A stretch of DNA of 64,000 bases from Mucilaginibacter inviolabilis (lineage in GTDB: Bacteria; Bacteroidota; Bacteroidia; Sphingobacteriales; Sphingobacteriaceae): NCBI RefSeq assembly GCF_011089895.1, contig NZ_JAANAT010000001.1:558001-622000 (forward strand), read 5' to 3'. Position numbers and translations under genes: made by a program. This document shows, piece by piece, positions 27,611 to 36,630 of the stretch. How positions within the stretch are numbered: the stretch's first letter is position 1; the number at the start of each line of letters is the position of its first letter. A model generated the notes under the pieces. The model ran no database searches, was not told where the DNA came from, and worked only from the letters and a program-made list of their open reading frames with translations.

Positions 27611-29740
27611 ATGCAGCCGGAAAAATTTTATTATGACAACAAGATCGTCCGAAATTTTGGTATCGCTACCGTAATTTGGGGCATTATCGGTATGACCGTA
27701 GGGCTGATCGCAGCCATACAGTTGTACCACCCCGCGGCCAACATGGGCAACCAGTATACGACCTTCGGTCGCATCAGGCCCCTGCACACCAACGCCGTAA
27801 TTTTCGCCTTCGTCGGGAACGCCATATTTATGGGCGTATATTATTCGCTGCAGCGTTTGCTAAAGGCACGTATGTTTAGCGATTTGCTCAGCCAGATCCA
27901 TTTCTGGGGCTGGCAGCTGATCATATTATCGGCAGTAATTACGCTTCCGTTAGGTTTAACGACCTCGCACGAATATGCGGAACTGGAATGGCCGATCGAT
28001 ATCGCCATCACCATTATATGGGTTGTGTTCGGCTGGAATATGTTCGGAACGATCTTTAAACGCCGCGAAAGGCACTTATATGTCGCCATCTGGTTCTATA
28101 TTGCCACGTTCGTGACGATAGCGGTGTTGCACATTGTGAACTCATTCGAACTGCCGGTAAGCTGGTTTAAAAGCTATATGGTATTCGCCGGGGTACAGGA
28201 CGCACTGGTGCAATGGTGGTACGGACACAATGCGGTCGCATTCTTCCTGACAACGCCTTACCTGGGTATGATGTATTATTTTCTGCCCAAAATGGCTAAC
28301 CGCCCGATCTACTCTTACAAACTGAGTATCCTTCACTTTTGGGCACTGATATTCATTTATATCTGGGCGGGGCCTCACCACCTGCTCTACACTACCTTAC
28401 CGGGCTGGGCACAGTCACTCGGTGTGGCTTTTTCCATCATGCTGATCGCCCCAAGCTGGGGTGGTATGATCAACGGACTGCTGACCCTGCGCGGCGCCTG
28501 GGATAAAGTTCGTGACGATGTCGTACTGAAATTCATGGTCGTAGGTTTGACCGCTTATGGCATGGCCACTTTTGAAGGGCCGATGCTTTCACTGAAACAA
28601 GTGAACGCCATTGGCCACTTTACGGATTGGATCATCGCCCACGTACACGTTGGGGCCTTGGGCTGGAACGGCTTCCTGACGTTCGCTATCCTGTACTGGC
28701 TGATCCCGCGTATTTATAAGACTGAACTTTTCTCGAAAAAACTGGCCGCTTTCCATTTTTGGATCGGCACGCTCGGTATCATTTTCTATGCCGTGCCAAT
28801 GTACTGGGCCGGCTTTACACAGGGACTGATGCTCAAAGAATTCACCGCCGAAGGAATGCTGAAATATCCGAACTTTTTGGAGACAACCTTCCGTATCATC
28901 CCGATGCACATTATGCGCTCTATTGGGGGTACCTTATACCTTTCAGGAGTGATCGTCATGGCTTATAACCTGGTTCGTACCGCGCTGTCCGGCAAACTGG
29001 TAGCCAACGAAGCGGCTCAGGCCATGCCGCTGGAACCAATTCAAAAAGCCACAGCGAGCCAGGAAACCTGGCACCGCGTGCTGGAACGCCGCCCGATCCA
29101 GTTGATGATCGCTTCACTGCTGGTAATCCTAGTAGGCACTTTTGTCGAACTGATGCCAACATTGACCATATCAGCGAACATCCCAACCATAGCCAGCGTG
29201 AAACCTTACACGCCGCTGGAACTGGAGGGCCGTGACCTTTATATCCGTGAAGGCTGTTCCAACTGCCACTCGCAGACCGTCAGACCTTTCCGTTCAGAAA
29301 CCGAACGCTACGGGGAATACAGCAAGGCCGGAGAGTTCGTTTATGATCACCCATTTTTGTGGGGTTCCAAACGTACCGGGCCGGACCTGGCGCGCATCGG
29401 CGGAAAATATGGCAATGCCTGGCATTATAACCACCTGATGGATCCGCGGCTGATGTCACCGGGCAGTATCATGCCGAACTATGACTGGCTGATCTCGCAG
29501 AACCTGGACACCAGCCTGACCGCAGCCAAGATCCGCGCCATGCAGAAACTGGGTGTTCCATATCCTGCAGGTTATGACAAGCAGGCTAACCGCGACCTGG
29601 ACAAGCAGGCCAAAGAGATCGCCGACAACCTGTATGTGGATCATATTAAAGTAAAAAGTAATAAAGAGATCGTCGCCATTATTGCCTACCTGCAACGTTT
29701 GGGTACCGATATCAAAGCCAATAAAACCGCCAATAAATAA
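27611..29740 (+). CDS. ccoNO: cbb3-type cytochrome c oxidase, fused subunits I and II
   Basis: High-affinity terminal oxidase. Residues about 1-470 are CcoN: heme b ligand in GRIRPLHTN, CuB ligand in WWYGHNAV, the cross-linked Tyr six residues before the His pair in IYIWAGPHH, and the heme ligands HVHVGALG. Residues about 500-709 are CcoO, with a membrane anchor, the heme c site CSNCHSQTVRPF and axial Met in LMSPGSIMPNY. The N-O fusion (709 residues) is standard in Bacteroidota. Confidence 0.96.
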   Translation: MQPEKFYYDNKIVRNFGIATVIWGIIGMTVGLIAAIQLYHPAANMGNQYTTFGRIRPLHTNAVIFAFVGNAIFMGVYYSLQRLLKARMFSDLLSQIHFWGWQLIILSAVITLPLGLTTSHEYAELEWPIDIAITIIWVVFGWNMFGTIFKRRERHLYVAIWFYIATFVTIAVLHIVNSFELPVSWFKSYMVFAGVQDALVQWWYGHNAVAFFLTTPYLGMMYYFLPKMANRPIYSYKLSILHFWALIFIYIWAGPHHLLYTTLPGWAQSLGVAFSIMLIAPSWGGMINGLLTLRGAWDKVRDDVVLKFMVVGLTAYGMATFEGPMLSLKQVNAIGHFTDWIIAHVHVGALGWNGFLTFAILYWLIPRIYKTELFSKKLAAFHFWIGTLGIIFYAVPMYWAGFTQGLMLKEFTAEGMLKYPNFLETTFRIIPMHIMRSIGGTLYLSGVIVMAYNLVRTALSGKLVANEAAQAMPLEPIQKATASQETWHRVLERRPIQLMIASLLVILVGTFVELMPTLTISANIPTIASVKPYTPLELEGRDLYIREGCSNCHSQTVRPFRSETERYGEYSKAGEFVYDHPFLWGSKRTGPDLARIGGKYGNAWHYNHLMDPRLMSPGSIMPNYDWLISQNLDTSLTAAKIRAMQKLGVPYPAGYDKQANRDLDKQAKEIADNLYVDHIKVKSNKEIVAIIAYLQRLGTDIKANKTANK

Positions 29741-29744
29741 GACT

Positions 29745-29936
29745 ATGTTTAAGCAATTCACCGAACACCTGTCAGGAAACCAGATCTATTTGCTGGCCTC
29801 TTTATGGATTTTCCTGGTATTCTTTATCGTCGTAGCCGTTCTCCTGGTCCGTATCAGGAAAACGCACGTCAACTATATGGGCGGCCTTCCGCTGGAAGAC
29901 AACCTCATCAGCTCACCACAAAATAGTAAGCTATGA
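29745..29936 (+). CDS. ccoQ: cbb3 oxidase small subunit CcoQ
   Basis: A 63-residue protein with one hydrophobic helix (IYLLASLWIFLVFFIVVAVLLV) and a short polar tail, as in FixQ/CcoQ. ATG at 29745 lies 4 nt after the ccoNO stop; the frame starting at 29682 inside ccoNO is not needed. Its stop overlaps the ccoP start by 4 bp. Confidence 0.85.
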   Translation: MFKQFTEHLSGNQIYLLASLWIFLVFFIVVAVLLVRIRKTHVNYMGGLPLEDNLISSPQNSKL

Positions 29937-30847
29937 AAAAGATAAGCACCCTGATCTTAACCCTTTCAGCGCCGCTGTTAACCATTGCCGAACCTGCTAA
30001 AGAAAGCGGCGGCATGCTTTCCGGAGAAACCCAAAACCAGATCGGCTACTGGCTGATCGGCATCATGCTCTTCCTGTTTCTGATCGTCGTACTGGTACTG
30101 GTCCGTACGATTAAAGTGATGGCTCGCGTCATCTTTAAATACCAGGGCACCAGCGAAGAGGAGATCATCCGTGAAGAACAGGCGGCGAAAGCACCAAAAA
30201 AGGCAGCCAAACCCAAAAATGAGATACTGCTGAAACTAATGTCGCTGAAACCCATGTCTGAAGAAAAATCCCTTCTGATCGAGCATGATTATGACGGCAT
30301 CCAGGAATTGAATAACCCGACCCCGGCTTGGTTTATGTGGCTCTTTTATGGTACGATTACTTTCGGCGTATGTTATATCCTCATCTACCATGTATTCAAT
30401 CTGGCACCACTGCAATACCAGGAATACCGAAACGAGATGGCACAGGCCGATATCGCCAAGAAGGAATACTTAAGCAAAGCGGCCAACCGCGTCGATGAAA
30501 ATACGGTTAAACTGGTAAATGACCCGGCCGTCATCGCTGCCGGCGGAGCTATTTTCAAAACCACCTGCGCCCCCTGTCATGGCGATCACGCGCAGGGTAA
30601 CGTAGGTCCTAATCTGACCGACGACTACTGGCTGCATGGCGGCAAGATCAACGACATCTTCAAGACCATTAAATACGGCGTCGCCGCCAAGGGGATGCCG
30701 ACCTGGGAAAAACAGTTGTCGCCGAAACAGATCTCCGACGTAGCCAACTTTATTAAATCCATTCACGGGACGAACCCGGCTAATCCCAAAGCGCCTCAGG
30801 GTGAGAAGGAAGCAGCGGACGAACCACAAAAAGTAGCTTCCAAATAA
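29933..30847 (+). CDS. ccoP: cbb3 oxidase cytochrome c subunit CcoP (single heme site)
   Basis: Protein of 304 residues with an N-terminal signal-like helix, a second membrane helix (IGYWLIGIMLFLFLIVVLVLV), a charged linker, a third helix (about 135-160), and one cytochrome c domain with TCAPCHGDHAQG and an axial Met in KGMPTWEKQL. Proteobacterial CcoP has two CxxCH sites; only one is seen here, which is common for the phylum. Confidence 0.93.
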   Translation: MKKISTLILTLSAPLLTIAEPAKESGGMLSGETQNQIGYWLIGIMLFLFLIVVLVLVRTIKVMARVIFKYQGTSEEEIIREEQAAKAPKKAAKPKNEILLKLMSLKPMSEEKSLLIEHDYDGIQELNNPTPAWFMWLFYGTITFGVCYILIYHVFNLAPLQYQEYRNEMAQADIAKKEYLSKAANRVDENTVKLVNDPAVIAAGGAIFKTTCAPCHGDHAQGNVGPNLTDDYWLHGGKINDIFKTIKYGVAAKGMPTWEKQLSPKQISDVANFIKSIHGTNPANPKAPQGEKEAADEPQKVASK

Positions 30848-30848
30848 C

Positions 30849-32225
30849 ATGACTATGGACATATCAGCGGATATACAGGCGGGAAAGAGAAAGTGGATGT
30901 ATCCGCTGATCCGCCAGGGGCGGTTCTATCGCTGGCGCAGTTACCTGAGCTATGTGTACCTGATCTTCTTTTTTGCCGGGCCATTTATCAGGATCGGAGG
31001 ACAGCCACTGCTGCTGCTCAACTTTATGGACCGCCAGTTCGTGATCCTGGGGCAGGCCTTCTGGCCGCAGGATATTTTCCTGTTCGTGCTGGCCTCGCTC
31101 ATTTTTCTGGTGTGCATAGTGTTATTCACCATAGCCTTTGGCCGCATCTTTTGCGGCTGGATCTGCCCCCAAACCATTTTTATGGAAATGGTGTTCCGGC
31201 GGATCGAGGTCTGGATCGAGGGGGAGCCGGCAGCCCGGAAAAAACTCGATGCCGGTCCCTGGACCAAACAGAAGATATGGAAGAAATCCCTGAAGCACGC
31301 CATTTTCGTATTCATTTCTTTTCTGATCGCTAATACCTTCCTGGCTTACCTCATCGGCAGTCCGGCCTTGCTGCGGATCATGACTGAACCCGTAGCGCAG
31401 CACCTGACCGGATTTATCAGCATCTGGGTATTTACAGCCGTATTTTACCTGGTATACAGCCAGATACGCGAGATCGTGTGTACGATGATCTGTCCTTATG
31501 GCCGGTTGCAAACCGTTTTGATCGATCAGCATACGCTGGTGGTTGCCTACGACGAGGTGCGTGGTGAACCACGCGGAAAGCTGCAAAAAAATGCTGACCT
31601 GCTCAACCTTCACGGTGATTGCGTAGACTGCGGACTTTGCGTCTCGGTTTGTCCTACAGGCATAGATATCCGGAAAGGAACCCAGCTGGAATGTATCAAC
31701 TGCACGGCTTGTATCGATGCCTGCGACCAGGTGATGGATAAGATCCACAAACCACGGAATCTCATCGGCTATTTTTCGGAGAACATGATCCATGCTAAGG
31801 AAAAGCCTTCCTTTACAATCCGTATGAAAGCTTATGCGGCCGTGATCACTATACTGTTCTGTGTGTTGGGTTATTTCGTTTTTAGCCGTAGTGATATGGA
31901 TATGACCGTGATGCGCGGGGCCGGCATGCTCTACCAGGAACAGCCGGGTGGCATGATCAGCAATATTTATAACGCGGAGATCATCAATAAGACCAATCAC
32001 GACCGGACGATCCGTATCGCAGCGGACAATCCTGACATTCTCATTAAATACATCCAGGCACCCGGGATCGTTTCCAGGGGAGGGATGGTGAAAGCCATGT
32101 TCTTCGTGATGATCCCGGCGAAAGATATTCACACGGCCAAGACCGATATTCAACTAAAACTGATTTTTAACAACCAGGTCATTCAAACGGTGAAGACCGC
32201 CTTTGTAGGGCCTCCAAACGATTAA
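30849..32225 (+). CDS. ccoG: cbb3 oxidase accessory iron-sulfur protein CcoG
   Basis: Membrane Cu(II)-reducing ferredoxin-like protein (CcoG/RdxA/FixG) that helps supply Cu(I) to the oxidase. Five or so membrane helices; a membrane Cys pattern FCGWICPQT and ICPYGR; a double 4Fe-4S domain with CVDCGLCVSVCPTGID and CINCTACIDACD; and a C-terminal Ig-like periplasmic domain. 458 residues. Confidence 0.94.
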   Translation: MTMDISADIQAGKRKWMYPLIRQGRFYRWRSYLSYVYLIFFFAGPFIRIGGQPLLLLNFMDRQFVILGQAFWPQDIFLFVLASLIFLVCIVLFTIAFGRIFCGWICPQTIFMEMVFRRIEVWIEGEPAARKKLDAGPWTKQKIWKKSLKHAIFVFISFLIANTFLAYLIGSPALLRIMTEPVAQHLTGFISIWVFTAVFYLVYSQIREIVCTMICPYGRLQTVLIDQHTLVVAYDEVRGEPRGKLQKNADLLNLHGDCVDCGLCVSVCPTGIDIRKGTQLECINCTACIDACDQVMDKIHKPRNLIGYFSENMIHAKEKPSFTIRMKAYAAVITILFCVLGYFVFSRSDMDMTVMRGAGMLYQEQPGGMISNIYNAEIINKTNHDRTIRIAADNPDILIKYIQAPGIVSRGGMVKAMFFVMIPAKDIHTAKTDIQLKLIFNNQVIQTVKTAFVGPPND

Positions 32226-32228
32226 ACT

Positions 32229-32651
32229 ATGAATTGGGGAAAAGGACTGATCACCGGGATGATCCTATTTATGCTGTTTATCTCTGCTATGGGTGTTCGC
32301 ATGTTCATGGTGCCGGGTGACGACTATGATCATCAATATTATGAAAAAGGCCTTACTTTCAACCGGGATTATGATCGGGAAAAGCAGGTGACGACCGACC
32401 ACGCCACGCCCGTTATTGAACAGGTTGGCCAAACGCTGGTTCTGAGGTTTAAAACGCCATTGAGCGGTTCGATACGTTTTGAACGGCCCTCTGATCAGCT
32501 TCAGGACCGCTCATTCCCCTTACGGCCGGATGAAAGTAACAAGGTCGTTTTGCCTGTAAGCAACCTGGCCGCCGGAAAATGGCAGCTGACCCTGAACTGG
32601 CAGAACCAGGGGAAAGCTTATTTATATCACCAGGAGATCACGATCCGATGA
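32229..32651 (+). CDS. ccoH: cbb3 oxidase assembly protein CcoH (FixH family)
   Basis: A 140-residue protein with one N-terminal membrane helix (GLITGMILFMLFISAMGVRMFMV) followed by a periplasmic beta-rich FixH domain including DDYDHQYYEKGLTFNRDYDR, a typical FixH motif. Begins 3 nt after ccoG; overlaps the next start by 4 bp. Confidence 0.9.
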   Translation: MNWGKGLITGMILFMLFISAMGVRMFMVPGDDYDHQYYEKGLTFNRDYDREKQVTTDHATPVIEQVGQTLVLRFKTPLSGSIRFERPSDQLQDRSFPLRPDESNKVVLPVSNLAAGKWQLTLNWQNQGKAYLYHQEITIR

Positions 32652-33337
32652 GCACCATGGAGATCGCCTTTTTTATAGGGCTGTTCGGCAGCGTTCACTG
32701 CATCGGCATGTGCGGGCCACTGGCTTTTTCCATTCCGGCCTTTCATCATCAATGGTGGCGCGTAATACTGGATAAACTCATCTATAACGTGGGACGCCTG
32801 ATTTCATATATGCTGCTGGGCCTTTTGATCGGCCTGCTGGGGCGGCAGCTATGGCTGCTGGGCTTGCAGCAGGGTGTCAGCATCCTTAGCGGATTACTGA
32901 TCATAGGCGCAGGACTTTCCCGTATGCTGAAGTTCCGCTTTGCCCAAAGCCGTAGCTTAGCATCCATGCTTCAGCCACTGAATAACTTGATCGCCTATGC
33001 ACTGCAACACCGGGCAGGGCATTTTATCGTAGGTATCCTCAATGGGTTCCTTCCCTGCGGCTTCGTCTATATTGCGCTTGTTGGCGCGGTCAACACAGGT
33101 ACCACTTCCGGTTCTGCCGCCTATATGTTCTGGTTTGGCGTGGGAACCTTCCCACTAATGCTGGTCGCTACGATCAGTTCCGGATTTATCGGTCCTGTTC
33201 TGCGACGCCGTATCAACAGGGGCATTCCTTACCTGATGGTTTGCCTGGGTATCTGGTTCACACTACGCGGACTTGCGTTAGACATCCCTTACCTCAGTCC
33301 CGCAAAACAGGCAGGCGGCGTGGCCGTCTGTCATTAA
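32648..33337 (+). CDS. Sulfite exporter TauE/SafE family membrane protein
   Basis: A 229-residue, six-helix membrane protein with the motif FGSVHCIGMCGPLAF, whose Cys/His pair is typical of the SafE/UreH (CycZ-like) branch often found in cco operons and linked to copper handling. ATG at 32648 overlaps the ccoH stop (ATGA); an in-frame ATG at 32657 is also possible. Role in copper supply or redox relay to cbb3 assembly is inferred from context. Confidence 0.85.
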   Translation: MSTMEIAFFIGLFGSVHCIGMCGPLAFSIPAFHHQWWRVILDKLIYNVGRLISYMLLGLLIGLLGRQLWLLGLQQGVSILSGLLIIGAGLSRMLKFRFAQSRSLASMLQPLNNLIAYALQHRAGHFIVGILNGFLPCGFVYIALVGAVNTGTTSGSAAYMFWFGVGTFPLMLVATISSGFIGPVLRRRINRGIPYLMVCLGIWFTLRGLALDIPYLSPAKQAGGVAVCH

Positions 33338-33359
33338 ACCGATCATTCATTTAATTAAA

Positions 33360-34100
33360 ATGTTAAGGCATTTAGGCAAAAAACGGACCTTCCGCCACAA
33401 TGTCAAACTGGCTATACTACTCAGCCTGACCGCGGGATTTATTAATGCCGCCGGGTTTATTGCGTTTGGTATATTAACAACGAATGTAACCGGTCATGCA
33501 GCGCTTTTTGCCGGGAAGGTCGCTGCTCTGCAGTGGGCAAGCGCACAAATTATAGCGCTTTGGATGCTGCTCTTTTTGTTAGGCGCTTTTTGCTCCTCGC
33601 TGATCATCTCCGCTATTGGCCGTGATCGCCGTTTTGCGTATGTCGTACCCGTCATGCTGGAGATCGTAGTATTGTCTACCATCGGTACTTTATCCAATGA
33701 AAATGCTTCCGGAGTAATGGTGCGCGATACCTGTGCAGGCAGCCTTTTATTTATCATGGGCATGCAGAATGCCATGGTATCTCTGGCATCCGGTGCAGTG
33801 GTCAGGACCACGCACCTGACCGGAACTTTTACCGATCTGGGTATCGAACTTGCGGACTGGTGCAAAGGAGGCGAACTTCGAAAAGCTGCAATTCCGGGTA
33901 TCAAACTCCGGTTGAGTATCATTTTATGCTTTTTAACCGGTGCCCTGGGTGGCGCGATGTTTTTCAGGCAAATCCATTTCCCGGCATTTTACATCCCGGT
34001 ATTGCTGCTGGCGGGGATGCTCGCCTATGATATTTTAAGTATCCCGGTCCGAAGGAAACTATACCGCCTCAACGAACGGTTGCCGGATGACAGAAAGTGA
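33360..34100 (+). CDS. DUF1275 (YoaK-type) membrane protein
   Basis: A 246-residue protein with about six membrane helices and the DUF1275 signatures SLTAGFINAAGFIAF, TTNVTGHAALFA, MGMQNAMVS and TTHLTGTFTDLG. Function unknown. It follows the cco operon by 22 nt on the same strand and may be its last gene. Its stop codon sits in the distal operator of the next promoter. Confidence 0.85.
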   Translation: MLRHLGKKRTFRHNVKLAILLSLTAGFINAAGFIAFGILTTNVTGHAALFAGKVAALQWASAQIIALWMLLFLLGAFCSSLIISAIGRDRRFAYVVPVMLEIVVLSTIGTLSNENASGVMVRDTCAGSLLFIMGMQNAMVSLASGAVVRTTHLTGTFTDLGIELADWCKGGELRKAAIPGIKLRLSIILCFLTGALGGAMFFRQIHFPAFYIPVLLLAGMLAYDILSIPVRRKLYRLNERLPDDRK

Positions 34101-34162
34101 CGTCAATCATTTTTCACAGGGGTTTTGATCATGGTTCGGACGGCATCTTACCGTGATATTTG
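34097..34162 (+). promoter_or_regulatory. Fix-type promoter upstream of 34183
   Basis: Distal site GTGACgtcaATCAT (34097-34110), proximal copy GGGGTtttgATCAT 22 bp on (34119-34132) with a perfect downstream half, and -7 box GATATTTG (34155-34162) after 22 nt. The -7 box covers the alternative start at 34153 and so supports ATG 34183. Confidence 0.68.
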
Positions 34163-34182
34163 TTTCATTAAATTATCAGATC

Positions 34183-34527
34183 ATGGAACAAACGATAAGC
34201 GCCAGCCGCTGGACGACCCAAAGCGGACAAAAGATTAACCTGCATAACCTGCACCAAAAATTCAATATTTTCTGCGACAGCCAGGCCGGTAACCGTACCG
34301 CATGGTTTCTTTTCGCACTAGTCTTCCAGGGCGTATTTTTTCTACCGTTGCCGGCCGTACTGATCTATTATTATGGGGCGCCCGTCGCCGTACTCGCCTT
34401 GACTCTCGGGCTGTTTTTTGCCAATATCATTGCCGGAATGGGCGGCGCCGGTATACGCACCCTGCTGGGATTTTTTGCCGCCAGCTTGGTGGCTAACTTG
34501 CTCATGTTCGTTTTATTTCTGCTATAA
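34183..34527 (+). CDS. Small membrane protein of unknown function
   Basis: A 114-residue protein with a soluble N-terminal part (about 1-45, containing QKINLHNLHQKF) and two or three hydrophobic segments rich in Gly and Ala. No family recognised. It is the first gene after a Fix-type promoter and is followed 12 nt later by alcohol dehydrogenase and then ferrochelatase, so it probably heads that operon. Confidence 0.75.
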   Translation: MEQTISASRWTTQSGQKINLHNLHQKFNIFCDSQAGNRTAWFLFALVFQGVFFLPLPAVLIYYYGAPVAVLALTLGLFFANIIAGMGGAGIRTLLGFFAASLVANLLMFVLFLL

Positions 34528-34539
34528 AAAAATACAGGT

Positions 34540-35574
34540 ATGATGCCCAAAACCATGAAAGCTGCGGTGATCCGGGAATTCGGACAGCCGCTTCACATTG
34601 AAGAAGTACCCGTTAAGTTGCCCGCAGATGACCAGATACTGGTTCGCGTGGTGGCTTGCGGCGTATGTCATACCGACCTGCACGCCTGCAATGGTGACTG
34701 GCCGGTAAAACCTAATCTACCGCTGATCCCTGGCCATGAGGCCATCGGCTATGTGGCAGCTACTGGTGCTCGTGTTACGGGCGTGAATGAAGGCGATATT
34801 GTCGGTGTTCCCTGGCTGCACAGTGCCTGCGGCTGTTGCGAATTTTGTATCACCGGATGGGAAACCCTTTGCAGTAATCAGCAAAACGGCGGCTATAGCG
34901 TAGACGGCGGTTTTGCTGAATATGTACTGGCGGATCCGCGTTATGTGGCCCATTTTCCGGCGGGCATTAATTTCGCTGAAATGGCACCGATCATTTGTGC
35001 CGGCGTAACCGTTTATAAAGGATTGAAAGAAACAGAAGTGAAACCCGGTGAATGGGTCGGTATTTCTGGTATAGGCGGTCTGGGCCATCTGGCTGTACAA
35101 TATGCTAAAGCGATGGGCATGCATGTGGCGGCGATCGATATATCCGAGGAAAAGCTGGCGTTGGCCCGGAAACTGGGCGCCGACCTGGTTGTTAACGCGC
35201 TAAATGAAGACCCGGGTGCCTATCTTCAGAAACAGGCCGGTGGTATGCATGGCGTACTGGTGACTGCCGTGTCGCCGATCGCTTTTGAACAAGGTATTTC
35301 CGCCCTGCGCCGCAAAGGCACGATAGCCTTGAACGGGCTGCCCAAAGGCAGTTTCGACCTTTCCATATTTGAAACCGTACTGAATCGTTACACGGTGAGG
35401 GGCTCGATCGTAGGTACCCGTAAGGATATGCAGGAAGCGGTGGCATTTGCCGTAGAAGGCAAGGTTAAAGCAACCATACATAAAGCGAAGTTGGAAGATA
35501 TAAATGATGTTTTTGATCAGATGAAAGCAGGGAAGATCGACGGTCGTATCGTACTGGAGATCGGGCAGCCCTGA
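34540..35574 (+). CDS. adhP: Zinc-dependent alcohol dehydrogenase (AdhP-like)
   Basis: MDR-family dehydrogenase of 344 residues interconverting primary alcohols and aldehydes with NAD(H). Catalytic zinc ligands are in GVCHTDLH and PGHEAIG, the structural zinc in CGCCEFC...LC, and the Rossmann motif is GIGGLGHLAVQYAKAMG. An internal ATG at 34555 (MKAAVIREFG) is an equally good start. Likely part of a fermentative, low-oxygen operon with ferrochelatase. Confidence 0.9.
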   Translation: MMPKTMKAAVIREFGQPLHIEEVPVKLPADDQILVRVVACGVCHTDLHACNGDWPVKPNLPLIPGHEAIGYVAATGARVTGVNEGDIVGVPWLHSACGCCEFCITGWETLCSNQQNGGYSVDGGFAEYVLADPRYVAHFPAGINFAEMAPIICAGVTVYKGLKETEVKPGEWVGISGIGGLGHLAVQYAKAMGMHVAAIDISEEKLALARKLGADLVVNALNEDPGAYLQKQAGGMHGVLVTAVSPIAFEQGISALRRKGTIALNGLPKGSFDLSIFETVLNRYTVRGSIVGTRKDMQEAVAFAVEGKVKATIHKAKLEDINDVFDQMKAGKIDGRIVLEIGQP

Positions 35575-35585
35575 ATTTTATAATC

Positions 35586-36620
35586 ATGACAAAAGGTATT
35601 TTATTGGTCAACCTGGGGACACCAGATAGTCCTTCGGTTGGAGATGTCAGGAAATACCTGGCTCAGTTTTTAATGGATCCCCGTGTGATCGACATGGCGC
35701 CAATCGCGCGCCTGTTGCTCGTACGGGGCATCATTGTGCCCTTTCGCGCTCCGCGCTCCGCCAAGCTTTATCAGCATGTCTGGGACCCGGAACGTGGCTC
35801 GCCCTTGCTCTACTGGAGCCGGTTGCAGCAAAAGCAATTGTCGGAAGACCTGGGCCCCGGCTACGTAGTCGAACTGGCCATGCGCTACCAGAACCCTTCG
35901 CTGGAAAATGCACTGCAGAGCCTGCGCCAAAAAGGTGTGGATTCCATTCGGGTCATCCCTATGTTCCCGCAATATGCCTCGGCTACGAGCGGTTCTGTTA
36001 TCGCGCGGGTAATGGAGATCATAAGCCGCTGGCCGGTAATAATCCCTGTCTCCTTTGCAGGGGCTTTTTACGATCATCCGTTGCTCGCGCGGGCATTTGC
36101 TGCAAAAGCTGCACATATAAATCATGCGGATCATGATCATGTACTCTTTAGTTTTCATGGACTGCCGCTCCGCCAGTTACAGCGGACAGAAGCCGGCGGA
36201 CACTACTGCGGCAAAGCCCCGGGATGCTGCCAAACTATCGATTACCGGAACAAACACTGCTATGCTGCCCAGTGCCACCGTACGGCGGCGCTTATCGCTG
36301 CCGAATTAGCCATCCCCGAATCAAAATACACGGTTTGTTTTCAGTCCCGGCTGGGTAAAGCTGAATGGCTGCGGCCTTATGCAACGGCCGTTATCAGGGA
36401 TCTGGCAGCAGCCGGCACCAAACGCCTGTTGGTGTTCAGCCCGTCATTTGTTACGGATTGCCTGGAAACTACGGTAGAGATCGGTAAGGAATACCAGGAG
36501 CTTTTCCGCAGGGAAGGTGGCGAAGAACTGCAACTGGTTGAAGGTCTGAATGGTAGCCCGCAATTGGCTGAACTGTTAACAGCTCTGGCGTTGGAACAGC
36601 CGGAGTACAGTATGGCCTGA
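35586..36620 (+). CDS. hemH: Ferrochelatase
   Basis: Inserts Fe2+ into protoporphyrin IX. Family motifs: LVNLGTPDSP at the N-terminus, catalytic His in FSFHGLP, Cys cluster (CGKAPGCCQT, HCYAAQC), FQSRLGKAEWLRPY, and SPSFVTDCLET with the second catalytic acid. 344 residues, normal length. It sits 12 nt after adhP and converges with hemN, so two heme-pathway genes meet tail to tail. Confidence 0.95.
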   Translation: MTKGILLVNLGTPDSPSVGDVRKYLAQFLMDPRVIDMAPIARLLLVRGIIVPFRAPRSAKLYQHVWDPERGSPLLYWSRLQQKQLSEDLGPGYVVELAMRYQNPSLENALQSLRQKGVDSIRVIPMFPQYASATSGSVIARVMEIISRWPVIIPVSFAGAFYDHPLLARAFAAKAAHINHADHDHVLFSFHGLPLRQLQRTEAGGHYCGKAPGCCQTIDYRNKHCYAAQCHRTAALIAAELAIPESKYTVCFQSRLGKAEWLRPYATAVIRDLAAAGTKRLLVFSPSFVTDCLETTVEIGKEYQELFRREGGEELQLVEGLNGSPQLAELLTALALEQPEYSMA

Positions 36621-36630
36621 GCTTTTCAGC

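Noticed and set aside
31122..32153. Minus-strand open frame of 343 codons
   Set aside because: Antisense to ccoG, whose ferredoxin motifs are unambiguous; the antisense product is His/Asp-rich without domains.
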